The position numbers and the translations under genes were made by a program. The notes below the pieces were generated by a model that searched no databases, had not been told where the DNA came from, and saw only the letters and a list, made by a program, of their open reading frames with translations. Positions 13,399-23,712 of a stretch of DNA of 64,000 nt are shown here, piece after piece. The stretch is from Haliclystus octoradiatus (taxonomy: Eukaryota; Cnidaria; Staurozoa; Stauromedusae; Haliclystidae). The stretch covers positions 2,568,578 to 2,632,577 of the forward strand of contig OU744450.1 in NCBI GenBank assembly GCA_916610825.1. The letters run 5' to 3'. Position 1 is the first letter of the stretch. The number at the start of each line of letters is the position of its first letter.

Positions 13399-13530
13399 CT
13401 AAAAATGATAAATTGATCATTTTCAAATTAATACAAAGTAATTGACGATATGATTCCAGAATTGGTGTTCGATCCTATCAATGATATTCCATTTGACATG
13501 ATAGTTTGGAACAAATATATATTTTTCTTG

Positions 13531-13745
13531 GATTTATCATTTTTCTATAAACCGGGTAAGCTTACAGCTTTTTTTCCACCGGGCTGGTTGGTTAATTGGT
13601 TAGTATTTTGAAGCTTGTGTGCGCTTAATAGCCGGATGCCCTTCCTGACGCCAACCTATAGTACTCCGGACAGGGATTGAACCTGAGACCCTGCGGACCG
13701 TGGTCCAACGCCTTAGCCACTACACCAACACCAAGACCGCACAAT
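13531..13745 (-). mobile_element. tRNA-derived SINE, family B
   Basis: On the minus strand it reads GGTGTAGTGGCTAAGGCGTT, a box-B-like GGTTCAATCCC (complement near 13672-13682), then the family tail ending at AAACCGG...TTTATC. It matches copies at 54228-54440 and 63861-64000. Confidence 0.7.
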
Positions 13746-14329
13746 ACAATTCTAATGGGAGAGAAAGACAACATGTAATACCCATGCAGATTGTAGTTTC
13801 CTATGAGCTATTGATATTTGGCGCACGAGATGGCATGAGAAAACTAGGAGCCGACGCGGCTGTATAGATTTCACCTTCCAATTTTCTCCTGGAGTAAACA
13901 ATTCGAAACTTTTTCAATAACTATTCTGATGGTCAAAATATCCATATGATTAGTTTAATTGTTTCTATATATAGGACTATCCTACTAAACAGACTATGGA
14001 TTTGCACACTAAACCCGGAGGGGGAGGGGGTAGTTTGTAATGTTTTGACGGTGGTGTGCCATTTTCAAAAATAGAGGAAAATCGTAAAATTTCACAGCAA
14101 ATGCTACAGCAAATGAGAATAATGACCCTAACTTTTCATGTTTTTACGAGCAAAACAAAGAGGAAAAGTTCCAAAATTGACACCCTAAAATTTCACAAGA
14201 ATCTGAAAAAGGCACCCCTTAGAAATGGCACGTCCCCGTATAGCTGATGTATGGAAGTCCCCCCGGGACTCTAAACCAATCAGATTGATCGAATCATTAT
14301 CCAATCAATCCAATCAACATATATTCAGA
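13746..14329. other. Intergenic, nothing recognised
   Basis: No gene, RNA or clear repeat is seen. Short C-runs occur just outside near 13152 and a G-rich patch near 14010. Confidence 0.5.
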
Positions 14330-14520
14330 TTTAAGTTTCAATCCATACACGTCTACAGGAAATTGTATTGCTTTCAAGAGACAAGAATCAAAGCATTTTT
14401 CTACAATCTATAGGACAGACTTGTTTTGGCTACTCTTTATTGGATTTCTGAATTCTTTGTCCATAATATTATAGAATGAGATTCAAATATGAGACACGCT
14501 AGATACCGTTAATTCAATTT
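14330..14520. repeat. Relic of a secreted-gene 3' flank
   Basis: The run from CAGGAAATTGTATTGCTTTC to the GAGACACGCTAGATA end closely matches 21820-21965, which lies just downstream of secreted-gene copy 1. It suggests a third, lost copy of the gene upstream in the array. That is an inference. Confidence 0.5.
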
Positions 14521-14819
14521 TCAAACCATATTTATTTCAACCTTACGCCAGACCTATGAAACTTGAAGTATTGTTTTAAAAAATATAAGTTGAAAAAAAA
14601 TTATAAATGAAAAAAAAGAATTTGCCCTGGGGTGATATTTCTACATCGAAATTTTTTCGTGGTAAATTATACCCTAAACATCTTTTCTGAATTTCGAAAA
14701 ATGTATTCATTTTGATGTAGAATTTAACCACAGACGTCGATCAGTCGTGACTCGTGTCAGAGCTGAAGTAGGAAATTCCCAAATATTCATACGCCTATAT
14801 ACGGTATATATATATGGCA

Positions 14820-15450
14820 ATTTTTGAACAACTAGCAACATGCAAGTACCGTGATGGATGCGCTGCTTCTTGATGTAGCACGAATCGTATTGTTATTTAT
14901 TTATTTATACCCAGCGAGATTTTCCATTGTATAACTTGCAGCGAGATACTTGTATTGAATGCTTTCATCCTAGTCAATCAGTGACGCGTATCACTCGGGG
15001 TATCACTTTCGTGAAGAAAACGATCTTTATTTTCAACGGCGTGGTTTCCAAATCTCTATTCGTTCTATTAAACCTAACGAACAATCATTGATGCTTCAAA
15101 CAGAGATTAAACATAGAAGAGAGGCACTACACCACGTTACTTGTTTTGTTTATCATGCAGAGGTCATAAGATGACTTTATACCAGTTTCCTTGTATCTGC
15201 CATGGGTCAATGGACCGCAGTTACATTGTATTAGATATTGAAAACAAACTTTGAGATAAGAACTGGAGATGTAACTACCTGTATTCATATTACCTGTATA
15301 TATTCACTAGTTCCAGTTTAAATATCTTTGAATGCGCCATTCTCAGAAGTATATTTTTGCTGTCTATAGGTTCTCGGCATCATCCTTTGAACTCTTTATT
15401 TATATATACCCAATAAAGAATCGTGAAATAGATAGCGAAACTCGTATAAT
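14820..15450 (+). repeat. Upstream segment of the tandem secreted-gene unit, copy 1
   Basis: Blocks shared in order with 26420-27070 include ACGAATCGTAT, ATACCCAGCGAGAT, TAAACATAGAAG, CAGAGGTCATAAGATGACT, TACATTGTATTAGA, ACTAGTTCCAGTT and AGGTTCTCGGCATCAT. Both segments lie upstream of a secreted-protein gene, so they look like the same part of a tandemly duplicated unit. Confidence 0.65.
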
Positions 15451-15481
15451 CGGTAAGTATGAAAGTATAGCTATAAATATA

Positions 15482-15540
15482 GATAGATAGATAGTTTATT
15501 CAAATAAATCATTGCACCCGTGGCAGGCTGAAATATAATC
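15482..15540 (-). mobile_element. Short LINE 3'-end fragment with GATA-type tail
   Basis: A run of (GATA) units followed by GTTTATTCAAATAAATCATT looks like the reverse of a LINE 3' terminus with a tandem tail, next to the tail of the near-full-length LINE. Only the end is present. Confidence 0.4.
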
Positions 15541-15720
15541 TACTTTACATCGTTTTAATTATAGAAATAGAAATAGAAATAGTTTATTTAAAGACATATA
15601 AACAACTATGATACATGATTTTTGCTTTTTGTTCTATTTGATTACATGTATGTGTTATATAAGGCATTATTGTTAAGCAGTCGTTTCTTGATGTCTGACG
15701 GCGTCATCGTCGTCTAATAA

Positions 15721-18594
15721 TTAGTTTGATTGAGAATATAGTGTATTTTTAATTTCTTGTTTAAATTTAATTATATTGTATGAATCGTATTTGTAATATT
15801 TATTTAGTGATTGTGCACCTCGAAAGCTGAATGATCGTTTACCACGGTCAGTATGGACGCGCGGGAGAATGTACATGTTTTTTCTTGTAATATATTTGTG
15901 GTTACTTTTATTAAATAAAGTCTTTAATTCTGAACCATATATTCCTGATTTAGATTGATGGGCTGTACATGCAGTACGGAGATGTGACATGTGGCTGATA
16001 GAGAGCCATCCCAGTCGTTCAAGTGCGTCTTCCATTCTATCAAACTTTCGCTTTCCACGTATCAATTTTGCCGCCCAATTTTGTATTCCTATCTGGACCC
16101 TTCTAAGCTGAGTTTTGTTGCATGAGGCACAGACTTCGATAGCGTAGAGACAAGGATTTAAAATTTTTGTTTCTATAAGTGTTTTAAATAATCCAGCTGG
16201 AATATAAGGGCGAATCTTTGATATTGCAGATAATCTGTAGGAAGCAGTTCTTAAGATTTTGTCGACGTGCTTCTTGAAACCCATTTCATTATCAAAGACC
16301 ACGCCCAAGTTTCTAGCTGTACTTACATACTCTATACTTTGTTTGTCAATTGTCAAAGTTGGCAGAGTTCGGTTAATTAACTTTTTGTGACCAGTAGCCA
16401 TAATTTTTGTTTTATTAGTGTTGAGTAGTAGAGAATTTGCAGCAAACCAAGTCGAAACTCTTTTTGAATCATCATTAATTTGTTTTTGTACATTACACAG
16501 TGATTGGTTGTCTTTAGATTTAAAATTATACAATACTTGTGTGTCATCGGCAAACTGGCCAGCTGCGCCATGTTTAATTACGTTTGGTAGATCATTCACA
16601 TAAACTAAAAAGAGCAATGGTCCAAGTACTGAGCCTTGAGGTACTCCACATGACAGTGTAACTTCGTCGGAGTAGATGTTGTTCACTTTTATGGTCTGTT
16701 TGCGGTCTTTTAAGTACGATTCTATCCATGCCAATGCAATGTCAGATAATCCGAATAGTTTAAGTTTATCCAATAAAATATTATGTTGAAGGCTACCGAA
16801 TTTTTTAGATAGGTCCATGAGAATTAACAAGGAAGTATCACGAGTGTCCATGTTTTTAAGAATTCTTTCCGTTATGTTCAGAAGGGCTGTAACTGTCGAG
16901 CGACAGTGTTGGAATCCATGTTGATATTTATTTAGGATAGGAGATAAGAAGGGGTACAGTTGGATGTAAACTATTCTTTTCACAACCTTTGACAGTAACG
17001 ATAAAAGTGCAAGTGGTCGATGCCTAGCTGGTTCTATAGTACCTGGTACTTTTGGTATTGGTGATACTATAGTGTTTTTGAAGCAAGATGGAAACTTTGA
17101 TGTCTTTCGGGATAGGTTGATAAGTTTTGTAAATGGTGCCGCAATGGCTGGAAGGGCAGATTTAATTGCGAAGCCATTTATACCATCGTAGCCAGGTGCT
17201 TTCCAGTTTGGTAGTAGCCCTACAGCTTTAATTGTGTCAATGGTTGTGACATTTGTGAATTCGAATGTTTGTGAATGTTGTTGTATTGTTTCATAGTTGG
17301 TTTTTGTGTGAGTTTGGTTCTTAATGGTTGATCCAACCTCACTGAAAAATTTGTTGATTTCATTTAATTCTGATTTCGTTTTTGCTGTACATTTATAATT
17401 AGTTTTTCTCGTCAGCTTTTTGACAAGGTTCCATACTTCTTTTACATTGTCACCACATTCAATAAATTTTTCTTTGTTGTAATTTATTTTTGCCTGTCTG
17501 AGTTTATATGTTACTTGATTGCGCTGATGTTTATACAGTTCCCAATCTTTTGATGATGTCGTCTTCATGGCCGTATAGCGCATTTTGTTGCGTTTCTTTA
17601 ATTGATCTCTTAGTTCAACAGTTACCCATGGTGCGTAATTTGGATACATTACAATTGTTTTTTCTAGTGCATATTTGTTCAGAGTGTCCTGCAATATTGT
17701 TTGTAATATCATGGCTGCTTTGTTTACATCTTCATCCATTATTGCTTCTTCAAATTTAGTCAGATCAACGTTCAAGAGTTCTTCACAAAATGCAACTCTG
17801 TCAAAGTTTTTGTATGTTGTTACAGTTCTGGTTGTTTTTCTAGGTTGTTCTGTGGCATCATATTTCATAGCAGAATACAGCCCAAGGTGGTCTGAATTAC
17901 AGACAGTTTTTGGAATACATGTAGTTATTGTATGTTTTAATGAAGTAGATGATATCATATAATCTATTTCCGTTTGAGATGTTTCTGTGATTCGAGTCGA
18001 TTTAGTTTTAAGAATGTGTAGTTTAAATTGGGACATCAACTCTGAAAGCAGTTTTTTTGCAGGAGTGTTATTATGGTAGTCAATGTTCAAATCTCCTGCA
18101 AATATGAAGTCACAATTTCTTTCAGTTAAAGTCTCTGTGGTATCACGAATGATGTCAAGGGCTTGGCGGTAATTCTCATAGCGAGGATTGTATAAATTTA
18201 TGATGTATATAATTTTATTATTTGGTATTTGTAGTTTTACTACTAATTGTTCGTATTCAATCCCCTGGGCCTTTCTTGTCAGGGTTGGATCTAAATAAAC
18301 TTTCATGATATTTTTGTAAAATATAGCAGTGCCACCATGCCTGCCATTTCAGTCATTTCTATATCGACAATAACCAGGAATAGAACATCCTATTGATTCT
18401 GGATGTAGCCATGTCTCTTGTATAATTATTAGGTCTATATCATCATCAACAGCGTATGTCTGTAATTCTGTTAATCGCTCAGATGTTAGACATTGAGCAT
18501 TAATTGTTAAGATTTTTATCTCTTTTGTTTTAGTTATTTTATTTATTGTGTTTATGGTTGTACTTACTCTTTTCTTGTTTGTGCTGCTATTCAT
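15721..18594 (-). pseudogene. LINE ORF2: AP endonuclease and reverse transcriptase, one in-frame stop
   Basis: The frame runs from ATG at 18594 to 15721, broken by a single TGA at 18349-18351 (minus strand) inside the endonuclease. Endonuclease motifs are IIIQETWLHPES before the stop, then FAGDLNIDY and CNSDHLGLYSAM. Reverse-transcriptase motifs are NWKAPGYDGING, GVPQGSVLGPLLFLVYVNDL and the catalytic FADDTQ. A conserved C-terminal TDRGKRSFSFRGA is shared with the LINE at 23.9-25.7 kb. The stop is explained by CGA to TGA, a CpG transition. A Met downstream of it could only give an endonuclease-truncated protein. Confidence 0.85.
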
Positions 18595-18600
18595 ATTGAG

Positions 18601-19704
18601 TCAATTACTACTCGGTTGAGTCCGGGGCTGGGGTATTGTCTTCTTTCTGATATTTTTCACTTGGATTAAACCGAAATTACGTATGACCCATCGATCTGTC
18701 GAGTTTTTACACCCCTCATTTCTCCCTCTGCATTCCGTTCTGAGTTCAGTTTGGAATTTTTGTTCGTCTCTGGTGTAATCTCGTGAGATATAGACACTTT
18801 CCAGACCATCATCTTCCCGTAGACGTCTACCATTTGTAAGCAGCATAAGTTTGCTTCCCATATCACAGCATTTTACTAATAATGGTTGCGAGCGCACATC
18901 TGATGGTTTTCCAAGGCGATGGCAGGACTCAATCTCCACATCTTCACCCAAGATGTTAACAGTTAAACTTTTGAGGTAATCAGTGTCATTTTCATAATCT
19001 GGGTTTATATTTAGTCCTCGGATAATTACATTTAATTTCCGTTTGTCTTTTTCTTGTGTCTGCTTAATTGCCTTTTGATGTAGACGTTGCTCAGTTTGTA
19101 CTTTTAATACAGTAGGAAACGATTTGTTAGGTGGGTTTGTAGTTCCAATATCCAGTAAGGTATTCATTTCAGTTTGGGAGTAAAGGGATTTTTCAGTTAC
19201 AAGGCTTTTGATTTCATCAATTTTGCTTATAATTGTTTCTGTTGCAGTAGTCAATTGGATTTCAGTACAATTATATGTAGAGTTATCATTTTTTGTTTGA
19301 TTATCTTTGGTTATCTTTGACTTCAGGGCAATTGTCTGTTTAGTTAATTCACGGATTTGTTTTGTCTTTTCATCACTATTTAGTTTCTCACTTTTTAATG
19401 TGTTTTCAGCATCATGCTTCATGTCTAACGCTTGTTTTTCGATTCCACGTATCTTATTTTGCAATTGAGTTTTCTTGTCTAACAATAGTTGTATTTGTTC
19501 TTGTTGTTTCTTATATTTCGTCATCAGGCTTTCGTATCTTATTTCTTTCAATTTGTTTGAAACAGGTGTACTTTCTAATATGTTCCCTTCAGAATTTAGA
19601 TCAATGCATACGGGAGGTGACGTCATAATTCCCTCGTTTATATTACTTGTATCTAGGTTTTCGCACGATTGTGATGGAACGGTATGCATTTGGAATTTAA
19701 ACAC
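18601..19704 (-). CDS. LINE ORF1 protein, 367 aa, coiled coil plus nucleic-acid-binding-like domain
   Basis: The first ~60 residues are low-complexity. A heptad-rich Lys/Gln/Glu coiled coil then runs to about residue 140 (KKQQEQIQLLLDKKTQLQNK). The C-terminal third (VIIRGLNI..., SCHRLGKP..., VYISRDYT) resembles the RRM/CTD region of LINE ORF1 proteins, which coat the RNA and chaperone reverse transcription. It is uninterrupted from ATG to TGA, and its stop is six bases upstream of the ORF2 ATG. The assignment rests on position and these motifs; no database comparison was made. Confidence 0.75.
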   Translation of the reverse strand: MFKFQMHTVPSQSCENLDTSNINEGIMTSPPVCIDLNSEGNILESTPVSNKLKEIRYESLMTKYKKQQEQIQLLLDKKTQLQNKIRGIEKQALDMKHDAENTLKSEKLNSDEKTKQIRELTKQTIALKSKITKDNQTKNDNSTYNCTEIQLTTATETIISKIDEIKSLVTEKSLYSQTEMNTLLDIGTTNPPNKSFPTVLKVQTEQRLHQKAIKQTQEKDKRKLNVIIRGLNINPDYENDTDYLKSLTVNILGEDVEIESCHRLGKPSDVRSQPLLVKCCDMGSKLMLLTNGRRLREDDGLESVYISRDYTRDEQKFQTELRTECRGRNEGCKNSTDRWVIRNFGLIQVKNIRKKTIPQPRTQPSSN

Positions 19705-19734
19705 TGATGGTATCGTCCTTGCATTTTTTTGTTA

Positions 19735-19870
19735 AAGGCGGTACAATATCTATAGGTGCAATACTTTGCGCTGCTATAGTATTAAAAGGCGTTTTTATTT
19801 GGACAATACCAACCGACTGGTTTTGTGGGAGTTAGAGGATCGAATCATGCTCCTGAACTTCTCAAAGTGT
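19735..19870 (+). promoter_or_regulatory. Putative promoter of secreted gene copy 1
   Basis: This block (GTGCAATACTTTGCG, TATAGTATTAAAAGGCG, CAATACCAACCG) is conserved with 28495-28620, upstream of copy 2. Conservation upstream of both paralogues and a TATA-like word suggest a promoter. A shared cacag acceptor just before the ATG suggests a 5' UTR intron. Both points are inference. Confidence 0.4.
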
Positions 19871-19926
19871 GGGTTCTTTGCGATCTCCCTCGGTTAACCC
19901 ATTTCAGTGGCATTTATTATAGTAAA

Positions 19927-20277
19927 GTATAAGTAATGTAGATTTTGTCGCCCTACCGAAGGCACCCGTACCACTCCTCTATTTCTAGATGAGTGGCTTT
20001 TTTCGCTGAGAGCAATGATTTTAAACGCTCTTTGTTGAACTCAGCCGCGACACTGCAGATCAATTTCAACAGATTTCATGGCAGATAAGTCTTGATTGTC
20101 AATGCGCAACGATGCGCCGCAGCTACTCACAATGCAATTCCCTCTGGACCATTCCATCCGCCATCCTCAGATGGTACTCATGTGATGTTTCAGATAAAGT
20201 CAAGGCTGAGTTGACCTTATGACCAGATATGATCCGATCTGAAGTTCGGTTGCTCTGCCATCTGAGCTTATCCTCCC
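19927..20277 (-). mobile_element. tRNA-derived SINE, family A, with 9-bp target duplication
   Basis: Reversed copy: box A near TTAGCTCAGATGG-type sequence at its right end, a body shared with the copies at 28106 and 59826, and the tail CTACATTACTT at the left. TATAGTAAA flanks it at 19918-19926 and 20278-20286. It lies between the promoter block and the ATG of secreted gene copy 1. Confidence 0.85.
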
Positions 20278-20354
20278 TATAGTAAATCCTCTTCTATAAT
20301 AAAATAAATACATTTCTTGTTTTTGAATCACAGGAGTTCTGAAAAAACTCAAGA

Positions 20355-21533
20355 ATGCATCTCAGGCTAATTACTATTGTCGTCCTCTCAGCAATTTTCA
20401 TTTCTATATGCAATTCAAAACAAGCAACATCCACAGAAAGTAATGAAAAGCGAGCCATCCCTGTTATTCCTGTGATCATTGGGTTATCAAGTTTGGCAAC
20501 AGGATGGATCAATCGTGGTTTTGCACACTCCGCTTCACAAGCAGCAGAATTGCGATTTAAAAAAACTGTCGGAATGCTAAAGGATTTAGAAACTGGAATT
20601 GGAGCCAACTTTGATTGGACATATCAAATGGTACAGTATGCAGATGCGTTTCACAGGTGTAGAGAATATGGAAAATAACTAACGAAGTCACTTGCGGAGA
20701 AAAAAGGCAATGAAGCAACCCCAAAGGCAAGGGCAGAAGCTGAAACAATCTTGAGCCATGATGATTTTGGAGCAAAGAAAACCCTTGCCAAGTTTGACAA
20801 AATGATAATGGGAAAAGGTTTAGATAGAAAATCAATTTTGAAAGTATTCTCGAACAATATCGATAAAACTGATGTTAATTATGTAATGAATGTTGCTGAA
20901 TTCTTTGCATACATTTTCATTACCCAGCATTCATGCTATCAAGCATGGATCAAAGCAAATGAAATCATTCCTGAAATAAATTACAATGCTGAGGACAAGT
21001 ATAAAGCAATCAAAGAGATTCATCTGAATTTTGCTAGAGAAATACTCTCAAAAATAAAGCCGTACTACTGGGGTAGAGTATCAAGCAATTCATTGACGGC
21101 AGCAAATATTGAAAAGAAAGACTCTAAAGCCATTTGCCAGGATGATGAAGACGGACAATTTTTTAGTGGCTATGTTCGTAGAGAAAAGTGTTTGGCGGCG
21201 TATGATGACAATGGTGTCTTCACTCCGGCGACTACTTCGGGTAGTTATTTCAAGGTTCTTTATAAGGTTTGTGGAGATCAACAAATCAAATATTCAAGCA
21301 GTGCTCAGGTGCATTTACTTGTTAAGACAGACGATGGTAAAAGGTTGTGTCGCAGCATGCGTGGATCTTATATTGGATCAGTTGAATCGGGTAGATGTCT
21401 TGTTGCAAAACCTGGAATCAAAGGTGGGGTTGGAACAGACCGAGCGGCAATCAGGGAAATCTTGTCAATGTCATGTCCAATTCAAACAATGTTTGACAAC
21501 AAGTACAACGAGTACAAGATAACAAATGCGTAA
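20355..21533 (+). pseudogene. Secreted protein paralogue 1, interrupted by one in-frame TAA
   Basis: The frame is 393 codons including stops and is open apart from a TAA at 20676-20678. At that position paralogue 2 has a Glu codon (GAA), so one base change explains the break. The N-terminus MHLRLITIVVLSAIFISICN is a clear signal peptide, followed by a short acidic segment ending in a dibasic KR that could be a propeptide site. The middle is helical and charged, with conserved HSCYQAWIKANEIIP and the block MIMGKG. The C-terminal third is Cys-rich (CGDQQIKY, KTDDGKRLC, GRCLVAK). I do not recognise the family. No frameshift occurs in the remaining sequence, so the break is recent, an assembly error or a read-through stop. 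The CDS has no intron. Confidence 0.8.
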
Positions 21534-21989
21534 ATTTGATTCTACGATAAATAGAGAGTAAATATGCCGATGTACAATGTGCATTGTATTAATATCATCC
21601 GATTATCTAATTAGGTAACTTTACGTATAAAATTAAACATTCATCATTATCGGTAGAAAATATATCTGTCAGGGCATGAATTATCTGAATTATCTGTATG
21701 GTTTTAATACCCGGGTTTCAATATCATCATCTCCAGATTCCTGTGAAATTTTAAGGCATCAATTTTGAAGCTGCAACCCAAAACGTCAATCCACGCATGT
21801 CTATATATTATCTTTGACAGGAAATTGCATTGCTTAAGAGACAAGAATCAAATTTTCCTACAATAGGATAGATTTAATTTGGCTACACTTTACTGGATTT
21901 TCGAATTCTTTGCTTATAATTGTATAGAATGACTGTCAAAAGATGAGACATGCATGCTAGATTGGACTACTTCAAGTTTCACAACATAT

Positions 21990-22260
21990 AAGTATTATTG
22001 ACTTGTTGTGCCAATGGCGCATTCAAATCGCCATCGTCAAACCTTTTTTGTAAGATGCATAAATGTATATAACTCGTTAAGCCTGGAAACACGTCAGGGA
22101 CCCAATGTTTATAAATTCAAAATATATCTTTCCAATGAAAATCTATCTAAATTCTTAATTATGTAAAACTATTTAATCATCTGTTAATTTATGTTATGTT
22201 ATTCTGTATGTAATTCACATTTATATGCTGTTATGCAGAAATAAACAAATCATTCATAAG
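21990..22260 (+). mobile_element. LINE 3' fragment, end of reverse-transcriptase ORF
   Basis: The frame CINVYNSLSLETRQGPNVYK ending in FLIM-stop fits the NRVVPLWNSLP...FK C-terminus of LINE ORF2 proteins. It is followed by AATAAACAAATC, a LINE-like 3' end. Only the terminus remains. Confidence 0.55.
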
Positions 22261-22700
22261 GTGATCAACTGGCGATTTATTTCAATATTACGGACCTATG
22301 TCGGTAGTTCCAAACGTATATTTAAAACAAGATTGAATGGATGTAAAGATTTGATCAAAACATTTAATATAGTATTTACTTCGTTAGATGCTTTGGCTGC
22401 TTTATTTTTTTCTTGTTTTCGTTCTTTGATCTATATTGTTACATCATTCCATTTCTTCCTATCGCTAGCATCCTCCTCTTCCATGCATCTCTCTCTCTCT
22501 CCCATCCCCTTCTTAAAAACGATTTCGATGCATTCAATTAATTTCAAGTTTTGAAACGTTAGGTATCTATGAAAAAGGAATGTAACATCTTACCCCATCT
22601 TTGGGGTGCTAGCCCTTTGCGGGTCTATGATTTGGCAGAGATTGATTTTGCTTGGACCACTACTTATATGCTCTTTTCCCGGCTCTACTTGCAGGGGTAA
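22261..22700. other. Intergenic, nothing firm
   Basis: There is a short CT-rich run near 22480-22500 and no supported gene. Confidence 0.4.
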
Positions 22701-22705
22701 CTTTC

Positions 22706-22913
22706 ACACAGAAAAATTATAATCCTTGCAAGAAATTTTGCTTCCTTCAAGTCAATTTTTCTTGTTTTGAGCAAAAACAATGTTCGAGTCCAAATTCTAA
22801 ACGACTTTTGACATAAAAAGTAAACGTGGCTCAAAACAAGCCATGTTTGCTTAAACAAGAAAAATTGACTTGAGAAAGGAAAAAATTCTTGCAATAATGA
22901 AATTTTTCTGTGT
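22706..22913. repeat. Foldback element with ~65-bp inverted arms
   Basis: The arm starting ACACAGAAAAATT and containing CTTCAAGTCAATTTTTCTTG is repeated inverted (CAAGAAAAATTGACTTGAG, ending AATTTTTCTGTGT). No coding content and no clean flanking duplication were seen. Confidence 0.7.
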
Positions 22914-23165
22914 TTCGCTTCAACGAGGTTGTTCAAATTGAGCTCTGGGACCTTGGATGACCATAAAAATGTTTCAGAAGATACCGCAAATACATTTTTA
23001 AAAAGGACATGCTATCCTAAAAGCTGACCTGTCGGGGATTTGAGCCACGCTTCGCAGTAGGCCTCCAAAATAACTGATATGATCTGAAGTATATAAATTT
23101 CTCTAAAATTTGAGAAGTGAGATAATCTATATCTAGAAACGTCGTAGTCTGTGTGTGTGTGTGTG

Positions 23166-23667
23166 ATTTGATTTGATTTGATTTGATAGCAGTTTATTAA
23201 AGACATATAAACAGTTTACAATTTTAAGAAATAAGGTATTGGATATTTATATACAGTGGTTATTTAAAATTAGGCTAGTGCTGCTTCTTGATGTCTGACT
23301 ATATGATTGTATAGATATTTGTATTTTCGTTTAAACTATAAGATTATGAAACTATATTACTTCTGTTAATATATTTCTAATGGTATTTTTGAATTGATTA
23401 TAAGGTAGATTATTATACGGAGAATACTTTTGAATAAGTTTTGCTCCTCGGAAAGAGAAACTTTGCTTACCACGATCAGTGGTGACACGAGGTAAGCATG
23501 GTTCCCCTTTCCGTCTAGTGTTATATATAGGACTAATATTCGAAGTAACAAGATCTTTCGCTAAACTTAACGTGCGAAGTTCGTCTTCTTGGAAAACATT
23601 TAACCAATTAAGTTTTGTCAAGTTATCATTCATTTGAGTAAATTTTTGTTTACCAAGGACAATTTGT
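23166..23667 (-). mobile_element. 5'-truncated LINE copy (third), C-terminal RT end only
   Basis: The 93-codon frame 23352-23633 (LNWLNVFQEDELRTL, RKGEPCLPRVTTDRGKQSF) is a close relative of the end of the neighbouring LINE (23892-25672). It has the same 3' UTR (TGTTTATATGTCTTTAATAA) and its own tail of ATCAA units at 23166-23190. Its truncated 5' end abuts the GATT tail of the neighbour. Confidence 0.85.
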
Positions 23668-23668
23668 G

Positions 23669-23712
<44 letters not shown>

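Larger units (their letters stand above)
15559..19730 (-). mobile_element. Near-full-length two-ORF LINE (Jockey/CR1/L2-like)
   Basis: The element runs right to left: a short 5' end, ORF1 (18601-19704), six bases, ORF2 (15721-18594), a 3' UTR and a tail of tandem TTTCTA units (15559-15581). An AT-rich AAATAAAC motif lies just before the tail. A microsatellite tail instead of poly(A) is usual for CR1/L2-type LINEs. ORF2 has an AP endonuclease and a reverse transcriptase with one in-frame TGA. The two flanks, joined, resemble the uninterrupted sequence around 28085-28105 at the paralogous locus. Confidence 0.85.

Noticed and set aside
17508..17962. Plus-strand open frames across the LINE (also 16418-16603, 19362-19735, 24019-24294)
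   Set aside because: They are antisense shadows of ORF1/ORF2 reading frames with no independent signal.
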